Origin: Pseudooceanicola algae
Lineage (GTDB): Bacteria > Pseudomonadota > Alphaproteobacteria > Rhodobacterales > Rhodobacteraceae
NCBI RefSeq assembly: GCF_003590145.2
Contig: NZ_CP060436.1
Location: 902,001-966,000 of the forward strand
Direction: 5' to 3'
Length of the DNA: 64,000 nt
A program made the translations under genes and the position numbers. The notes under the pieces were generated by a model. That model worked only from the letters and a program-made list of their open reading frames with translations, was not told the DNA's origin and searched no databases. This document shows positions 58,873 through 64,000 of the stretch, piece after piece; position 1 is the stretch's first letter, and each line of letters starts with the position of its first letter.

Positions 58873-60045
58873 ATGCTGCCATCCCTGCTTCGCAAAATTC
58901 ATGAATTCTCGCGCCGTCTCGTGGTGCGGGTGCTGCTGATCGCGCTGCTGGCCGTGCTGGCGGTGCTGCTGTCCAAGCTGCTGGGGCGCGGCCTGCCGGA
59001 GGGGCTGGAAGGCCGTGTCGGGGCCGAGGCCGTGGACCGACTGTTGTCGATCATCGCCAATTCGATGCTGGCGGTCACCACCTTTTCGCTGACCGTGATG
59101 GCGGCGGCGCATCGCAATGTCTCGACCCTCTGGACGCCACGGGCGCATCAGATCCTGCTAGAGGACACCACCACCCACACGGTGCTTGCCACCTTCGTCG
59201 GGGCCTATCTTTTCGCGCTTCTGGCGATCATCCTGAAGGAAATGGACATCTTCGAAGGGCCGGGGCTGGTGGTGCTTTTTGCCATGACCCTGCTCGTGAT
59301 CCTGTTGATCGTCGCGGCGATCATCCGCTGGATTTCCCATCTGGAGATGCTGGGCAGCCTGATCGGCACTGCCCAGAAGATCGAGGACAAGACCCGGGAG
59401 GCCTGGAAGATCCGGTCGGAATTTCCCTGTCTCGGGGCCAGCCCCCTGGAGGCCACCAGGATCCCCGAAGGCGCCACCGGGATTCGGGCGCCGCAAACGG
59501 GCTACCTTCAGGAAATCTATCAGGACCTGCTGCAAGAGGCCGCCAAGAAGGCGGATGGCCGGATCTGGATTACCGTGCCCGTGGGCGGTTTTATCTATCA
59601 GGGCCAGGTCTTTGCCCATTGCGAGGGCGATCTGGGGGAAGGCGTGCTGGAGAATATCCGCATCGGCTCCTTGCGGGACTTCGTGCAGGATCCGCATTTC
59701 GGCCTGACGTGTCTTTCCGAAATCGCGGTGCGCGGGCTGTCACCCGGCGTCAACGATCCGGGCACTGCCGTCGATATGCTGCGCCGGATCACGCGGATTC
59801 TGCTGGACGGCGCCTGTGCGCGCCATGACGGCCCGCTGCATGACCGGCTGTTCCTGCCGCCTCTGGATGTCGATGCGTTGGTCAACCGCCCGCTCTGGCC
59901 GGTGCTGATGGACGGGGCCGGGCGGCCCGAAATGGTGGGGCCGGTGGATGAAACCCTGACCGCGCTGGAAAGCCATGACCACGACGGTATCGCCGAGGCC
60001 GCCCGCGCCCTGCGCCGGAAGGCCAGGGATCTCAAGGCAGACTGA
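58873..60045 (+). CDS. DUF2254 family membrane protein
   Basis: 390 residues from ATG 58873 (MLPSLLRKIHEFSRR) with GAGGAA upstream. Four hydrophobic segments: about 17-36, 60-80, 112-132 and 140-162. The cytoplasmic part has LSEIAVRGLSPGVNDPGTAVD, the family's best-kept block. Function of DUF2254 is unknown; small-molecule or ion transport has been suggested by its topology only. It ends 18 bp before the convergent CorC-type gene. Confidence 0.88.
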   Translation: MLPSLLRKIHEFSRRLVVRVLLIALLAVLAVLLSKLLGRGLPEGLEGRVGAEAVDRLLSIIANSMLAVTTFSLTVMAAAHRNVSTLWTPRAHQILLEDTTTHTVLATFVGAYLFALLAIILKEMDIFEGPGLVVLFAMTLLVILLIVAAIIRWISHLEMLGSLIGTAQKIEDKTREAWKIRSEFPCLGASPLEATRIPEGATGIRAPQTGYLQEIYQDLLQEAAKKADGRIWITVPVGGFIYQGQVFAHCEGDLGEGVLENIRIGSLRDFVQDPHFGLTCLSEIAVRGLSPGVNDPGTAVDMLRRITRILLDGACARHDGPLHDRLFLPPLDVDALVNRPLWPVLMDGAGRPEMVGPVDETLTALESHDHDGIAEAARALRRKARDLKAD

Positions 60046-60063
60046 GCCCGGGCCCGATACGCT

Positions 60064-61383
60064 TCAGGACCAGGAGGAGGTTTCCAGCGGACGGATCTTG
60101 AGCCGGGTCAGGCGGTTTTCCTTGCGCGACAGCACCTCGAAGCGGAAGCCGTGGAACATGAAGACCTGGCCCACGGTGGGGATCATCTGCGCTTCGTGGA
60201 TCACCAGACCGGCGATTGTGTTGGCCTCTTCGTCGGGCATCGACCAGTCCATTGCCCGGTTGAGATCGCGGATCGTCATCGAGCCATCGACCGTGTACTG
60301 CCCGTCGGCACCGGGGCGGACCTCTTCATCCGAGGTGGCGGGGTCGTGTTCGTCGGTGATCTCGCCCACGATCTCTTCCAGGATGTCTTCCAGCGTGATC
60401 AGCCCCTGCAACGCGCCATATTCATCGACCACCAGGGCAAAATGGGTGCGCATATGCAGGAACTGGCGCATCTGTTCATCGAGCGTCGTGGTCTCGGGGA
60501 TGAAGTAGGGCTGCATCATCACGTCGCTCAGCTTGAAGGCATCCAGGGTCTCCTGCCGGGTGCGATCGCTGGCGCGCAGCGAATAAAGCGCCCGCAGCAG
60601 GTCCTTGGCATGCAGAATGCCGATGATGTTCTCGGGCTCGTCGCGGAACACGGGCAGGCGCGTGTGGTTCGAGGTCAGGCACTGGCTCAGGATGTCGTCG
60701 GGCGTGTCGTCGGCATTGATCGTCTCGATCCGCGAGCGGTGCAACATGATCTCTTCCACCGTGCGTTCGGACAGGTCGAGCGCGCCAAGGATCCGGTCGC
60801 GGTCTTCCTTTTCGACGACGCCTTCGGAATGGCCCAACTGCAGGGCGCCGGCGATTTCCTCGCGCACCGCAAGGATGCGGCTGTCCGGGTCGATGCGCAC
60901 TCCGAAGATGCGCAGCACGGCCCGGACCAGCAGGCGGACGGCCGAAACCACGGGCGAAAAGATGCGGATGAAGATCGCGATGGGGGCCGCGACAAGCGAA
61001 GCCGCCGCCTCGGAATTGGTGATCGCGTAGGTCTTTGGCAGCACCTCGGCGAAGATCAGCACCAGCAGGGTCATCACCAGGGTCGCCAGCGCCACGCCGC
61101 TGTCTCCGAACAGGGTGGTGAACAGCGCGGTGGTCAGCGATGTGGCCAGGATATTGACCAGATTGTTGCCCAGCAGGACCGAGCCGATCAGGCGTTCGTT
61201 GTCTTCGGTGATCGTCAGCGCGCGTTCGGCACCGCGCGATCCCTTGTCGGCAAGGTTGCGCAGTTTGCCGCGCGAAGCCGCGGTCAACGCCGTTTCAGAG
61301 CCCGAAAAGAAGGCCGAGCAGACCAGCAGGGCGATGATCGCCCCGGCGGTGATCCAGAATGTCATGTCGAGACTGCTCAGCAT
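60064..61383 (-). CDS. CNNM/CorC-HlyC family membrane protein with CBS pair
   Basis: 439 residues. N-terminal CNNM membrane domain with four helices (for example FWITAGAIIALLVCSAFFSG and SETALTAASRGKLR), a CBS pair at about 200-330 (LTSNHTRLPVFRDEPENIIG, ALVVDEYGALQGLITLEDI) and a C-terminal CorC_HlyC domain (DEEANTIAGLVIHEAQMIP). Family members are linked to magnesium or cobalt efflux. Downstream of xerD on the same strand with a 140-bp gap. Confidence 0.93.
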   Translation of the reverse strand: MLSSLDMTFWITAGAIIALLVCSAFFSGSETALTAASRGKLRNLADKGSRGAERALTITEDNERLIGSVLLGNNLVNILATSLTTALFTTLFGDSGVALATLVMTLLVLIFAEVLPKTYAITNSEAAASLVAAPIAIFIRIFSPVVSAVRLLVRAVLRIFGVRIDPDSRILAVREEIAGALQLGHSEGVVEKEDRDRILGALDLSERTVEEIMLHRSRIETINADDTPDDILSQCLTSNHTRLPVFRDEPENIIGILHAKDLLRALYSLRASDRTRQETLDAFKLSDVMMQPYFIPETTTLDEQMRQFLHMRTHFALVVDEYGALQGLITLEDILEEIVGEITDEHDPATSDEEVRPGADGQYTVDGSMTIRDLNRAMDWSMPDEEANTIAGLVIHEAQMIPTVGQVFMFHGFRFEVLSRKENRLTRLKIRPLETSSWS

Positions 61384-61524
61384 GGGGCCTTCTGCCTTTG
61401 TGTGCGGGCCGGGCGGTCACCCGGCGCCGGCGTTTTGGTTCAAGCGGTTATGGGACGCGCAAGGCCGGGTTTCAAGGCCTCCGGGTGCGCATCGGCCGGC
61501 GTCCCATGCCCCTTGGAGGCCGGT

Positions 61525-62469
61525 TCAGGGTTGGCGGTTCAGCGGATGGTGCCCTTCCACCAGGTCCTTCAGCCGGTCTTCCAGCACATGGGTATAGATC
61601 TCGGTCGTGGTCAGGTCGGCATGGCCCAGCAGGGTCTGGATCGCGCGCAGGTCGGCGCCGTTTTCCAGCAGGTGGGTGGCAAAGGCATGGCGCAACCGGT
61701 GCGGCGTTACCCGGTCGGGCGACACCCCGGCGGCCACCGCGATTTCCTTGATCAGCAGGTAGAACCGGTGCCGCGTCAGATGGCCTTCGCGGGAGCGCGA
61801 GGGGAACAGGAACCGCGACACGGGCTTGCCGTCCAGCCGGGCCTGTTCCCCGATTTCGTCCAGCCGCGCCAGCCAGAGCGTCAGGGCCTCCTGCGCGGGG
61901 CCGGACAGGGGCACCATGCGTTCGCGCCCGCCCTTGCCTTGCACCAGAAGCATTTCTGGCCGCCCGCGCGCCGAGGCAATGGGCAGGGTCACCAGTTCAG
62001 TCACCCGCATTCCGGTGGCGTATAGAAGCTCGGTCAGGCAGGTGTTGCGCAGACGGTCGGCCTCGGTCCGGCCGGTGGTGCGTGCGGCGGACAGAAGGCG
62101 GTCGACCTCATCTATGCTGAGGGTCTTGGGCAGGCTGCGTGCGCGGCCCGGACCCCGGATGCGGATCGCGGGATTGTCGCTGCGCCAGCCTTCCTCGAAG
62201 GCAAAGCGATAGATCTGGCGGATCGCGGACAGGCGGCGGGCGCGGGTGGCGCGGGACAAGCCGTCCGCATCGCAGGCCACAAGGTAGGCTTCGATATCGG
62301 TCTGTTCGGCGTTGCGCCACCCCTTGCCCTTGCCGGTCAGCCAGCTGCGCACGTCCTTCAGGTCGCGGCCATAGGCCAGCAGGGTGTTGCGCGCCGCACC
62401 CGCCTCGGCCGCCTGGGCATCCAGAAAGGCGGGCAGCCAGCGGTCCTCGGGGGCCGGATCGGCGCCCAT
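61525..62469 (-). CDS. xerD: Tyrosine recombinase XerD
   Basis: 314 residues. With XerC it resolves chromosome dimers at dif near the terminus. Full N-terminal core-binding domain (LLAYGRDLKDVRSWL) and catalytic set: Arg in LLYATGMRVTEL, Lys region VQGKGGRERMVPL, H-x-x-R in PHRLRHAFATHLL, His in TLLGHADL and Tyr in TTTEIYTHV. The start overlaps the upstream gene by an ATGA. Confidence 0.95.
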   Translation of the reverse strand: MGADPAPEDRWLPAFLDAQAAEAGAARNTLLAYGRDLKDVRSWLTGKGKGWRNAEQTDIEAYLVACDADGLSRATRARRLSAIRQIYRFAFEEGWRSDNPAIRIRGPGRARSLPKTLSIDEVDRLLSAARTTGRTEADRLRNTCLTELLYATGMRVTELVTLPIASARGRPEMLLVQGKGGRERMVPLSGPAQEALTLWLARLDEIGEQARLDGKPVSRFLFPSRSREGHLTRHRFYLLIKEIAVAAGVSPDRVTPHRLRHAFATHLLENGADLRAIQTLLGHADLTTTEIYTHVLEDRLKDLVEGHHPLNRQP

Positions 62470-64000
62470 CAGCCGCGCCGTTCCAGCAGCAGCAGTTGCA
62501 GCGCGCCGCGACGGGCCGTGTCCTCGAGCCCCATGGCGCGGAAGGCGGCAAGGGCGGGTTCGGCATCCTTCATCTCGCCGGACATGGCGTTGGCATAAAG
62601 GCGCATGGCGGCCAGGATGGCTTCGCCAGAGCGCCCCTCGCCCAGAAGCGACAGGATGCGGGCGGGGGGCCGGGTGTCGGGGGAAAAGCCGCTGGCGACA
62701 AGGCGGGAATCGCGGTCATAGGCGCTGGCCTGATCGGGTTGACCCGCCGCGAGCGCCAGCAGGAAAGCGCTTTCCCGGTCCCGCGCCGTCAGGCGGCTGG
62801 CCTGTTCGGCGGGGTCCGGGCCCAGAAGCGCGGCATGCAGGGCCAGTTTACCCGCCTCGCCCGGCGCATCGGCATAGGCTGTCAATTGCGGGCCATAGAT
62901 CTGGGCGAAGGGCACCTCCAGTTCGACCGCCATCATGGCCTGCCAGGCGGCAGGCAGGCGGGCCAGGATCGTCGCGCGATCCGGTTGGGCGGCCGAAATC
63001 GCGGTGTCGAACCGCTGAACGGCCGTCACCCGGTCCCAGATCCCGCCCGAGGCGGCGGGCCGGCCTTGCGAATAGATCCCCAGCAGCCGGTTGTCGGCCA
63101 GGGCACCGCTGGCCGCGACCCGTTCGGCGGCCTCCAGCTCGGCCTTCCAGCCGGTCAACCCGCGCAGGTCCGACACCGCAAAGGCGCGCGGCAGGGAAGA
63201 GGTCGGCAGCGGCTCTCCGATCCCTTCGGACAGGCGGAACAGCAGCGGCGTCACCGTGGCGGGCGGCGGCAGGGGCAGGGCGCCATCGTCCAGATCGTCA
63301 TGCAGGAACCGGGTCAGCAGTCGCTCTTCGGTCGGGGAAAAGCGGCCAAGCACGCTACCGGTATCCAGGATCAGCGCCGCCGTCATCCAGTCCTGCGCCC
63401 GCGCCAGGCAAAAGACCTGGGCCGCTTCGCCAGGCGCAAGCTCGGGCGCGGCAATCATCGCGGCGCAGGCCTCGGTTTCAGTGCCGGCGATCAGAGACAG
63501 GTCGAACCAATCGGCGAACAGCCCCGGATCGCGGGACGGTCCAGCCAGGTCAATCAGTGCCAGCGCCGGTTCGACCGCGCCAAGATCCCGCAGCTTGGCA
63601 ATCCGCGCGCGCAGCAGGCGAACGCCGCTGTCATCCGCAGGCGCCTCGGCCTCGGCCAGCAGCAGCATGTAAAGCAGGGATTGCATCGCCGGGGCGCCAT
63701 CGACATTCAGCGTTGCGATTTGGCGGCCCAGTTCGCGGGACGAGCTGCCTTGCCAGAGGTCCGGTGACAATCCGGTGACCGACGCGGGCAGCAGGCCGAC
63801 CGTCCCGCCCGATGTCTCGCCCAGTCCCAGCGTACGAACCGTGGGCACCGTGGCGCTATTGGCGACAGGGACTTCTTCGGGGGCAGGGGCGCGGCGGCCG
63901 GGGTCGTAATCGGGCATGGCGACGCTCAGCACCCCATTGCCCGAGGGGCGCGGCGTGACACCGGGGGCCGGGGTCGTGCCTGCGCCGGGCGCCGATCCGG
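62469..64000 (-). CDS. Large helical protein of unknown function, 5' end beyond window
   Basis: The frame is open from the right edge, so the start is not seen; 510 residues are visible. The visible N-terminal part is a Pro/Ala/Gly-rich linker (TTPAPGVTPRPSGNG), followed by a long Ala/Leu-rich helical region without catalytic motifs, perhaps a repeat-type solenoid (ALLGPDPAEQASRL, AFLLALAAGQPDQA). The linker suggests a tethered or exported N-terminal part outside the window. It is translationally coupled to xerD by an ATGA overlap. Not recognised. Confidence 0.75.
   Translation of the reverse strand, partial: GSAPGAGTTPAPGVTPRPSGNGVLSVAMPDYDPGRRAPAPEEVPVANSATVPTVRTLGLGETSGGTVGLLPASVTGLSPDLWQGSSSRELGRQIATLNVDGAPAMQSLLYMLLLAEAEAPADDSGVRLLRARIAKLRDLGAVEPALALIDLAGPSRDPGLFADWFDLSLIAGTETEACAAMIAAPELAPGEAAQVFCLARAQDWMTAALILDTGSVLGRFSPTEERLLTRFLHDDLDDGALPLPPPATVTPLLFRLSEGIGEPLPTSSLPRAFAVSDLRGLTGWKAELEAAERVAASGALADNRLLGIYSQGRPAASGGIWDRVTAVQRFDTAISAAQPDRATILARLPAAWQAMMAVELEVPFAQIYGPQLTAYADAPGEAGKLALHAALLGPDPAEQASRLTARDRESAFLLALAAGQPDQASAYDRDSRLVASGFSPDTRPPARILSLLGEGRSGEAILAAMRLYANAMSGEMKDAEPALAAFRAMGLEDTARRGALQLLLLERRG

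Overview
This is about 64 kb of GC-rich alphaproteobacterial chromosome, most likely from the Rhodobacterales (Roseobacter/Paracoccaceae group). The assignment is an inference. It rests on codon usage, on a methionine-synthase (MetH) set that looks split into separate genes, on a DctD-type regulator without its sigma54-contact loop, on an RNase E with an acidic insertion in its S1 domain, on a family of short intergenic repeats (GGGGGCTCTGCCCCC ... GGGATATTT), and on a large sarcosine/dimethylglycine-dehydrogenase-like flavoprotein. No taxonomic search was possible.

Layout. 1-1.4 kb: end of a chemoreceptor gene. 1.7-8.5 kb: a seven-gene minus-strand operon, every junction a 4-bp ATGA-type overlap, encoding four glycosyltransferases, an acyl-CoA-dehydrogenase-fold protein, a PIG-L (LmbE-like) deacetylase and a NodS-like methyltransferase. 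It is the best candidate here for an uncharacterised biosynthetic system. 9-12.1 kb: a BvgS-like hybrid sensor kinase. 12.4-13.2 kb: two decayed genes (ABC-transporter ATPase and DeoR-type regulator) run together. 13.5-15.7 kb: a secreted three-gene operon (YHYH protein, PEBP-family protein, unknown). 16.2-17.8 kb: pgm.

18.35-23.25 kb: a 4.9-kb island inserted at the 3' end of tRNA-Asn(GTT). It is bounded by a 20-bp direct copy of the tRNA end and carries an intact tyrosine integrase, a second truncated integrase, a resolvase remnant, a VOC-family gene and an AT-rich two-gene cassette whose second gene is broken.

23.4-35 kb is mostly core: MBL hydrolase, orphan sensor kinase, tRNA(CAT), autotransporter, purMN, an HxlR regulator divergent from an Old Yellow Enzyme with a perfect inverted repeat between them, rnd, a lipoprotein and sufE. 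34-38.3 kb: corrinoid and homocysteine methyl-transfer genes (B12-binding protein, DUF1638, Cys-rich protein, homocysteine methyltransferase) around a radical SAM gene. Then an MprF-like protein; purC, purS and purQ; dctB-dctD; rne; tusA; katG; ccdA; a hydrolase-like membrane protein with a cytochrome P450; a dimethylglycine/sarcosine dehydrogenase-like flavoprotein; DUF2254; a CorC-type protein; xerD; and an incomplete gene at the right edge.

Many genes are packed in 4-bp-overlap operons. Coordinates of CDSs include the stop codon. All functional names come from reading motifs and remembered family features; no database search was run.
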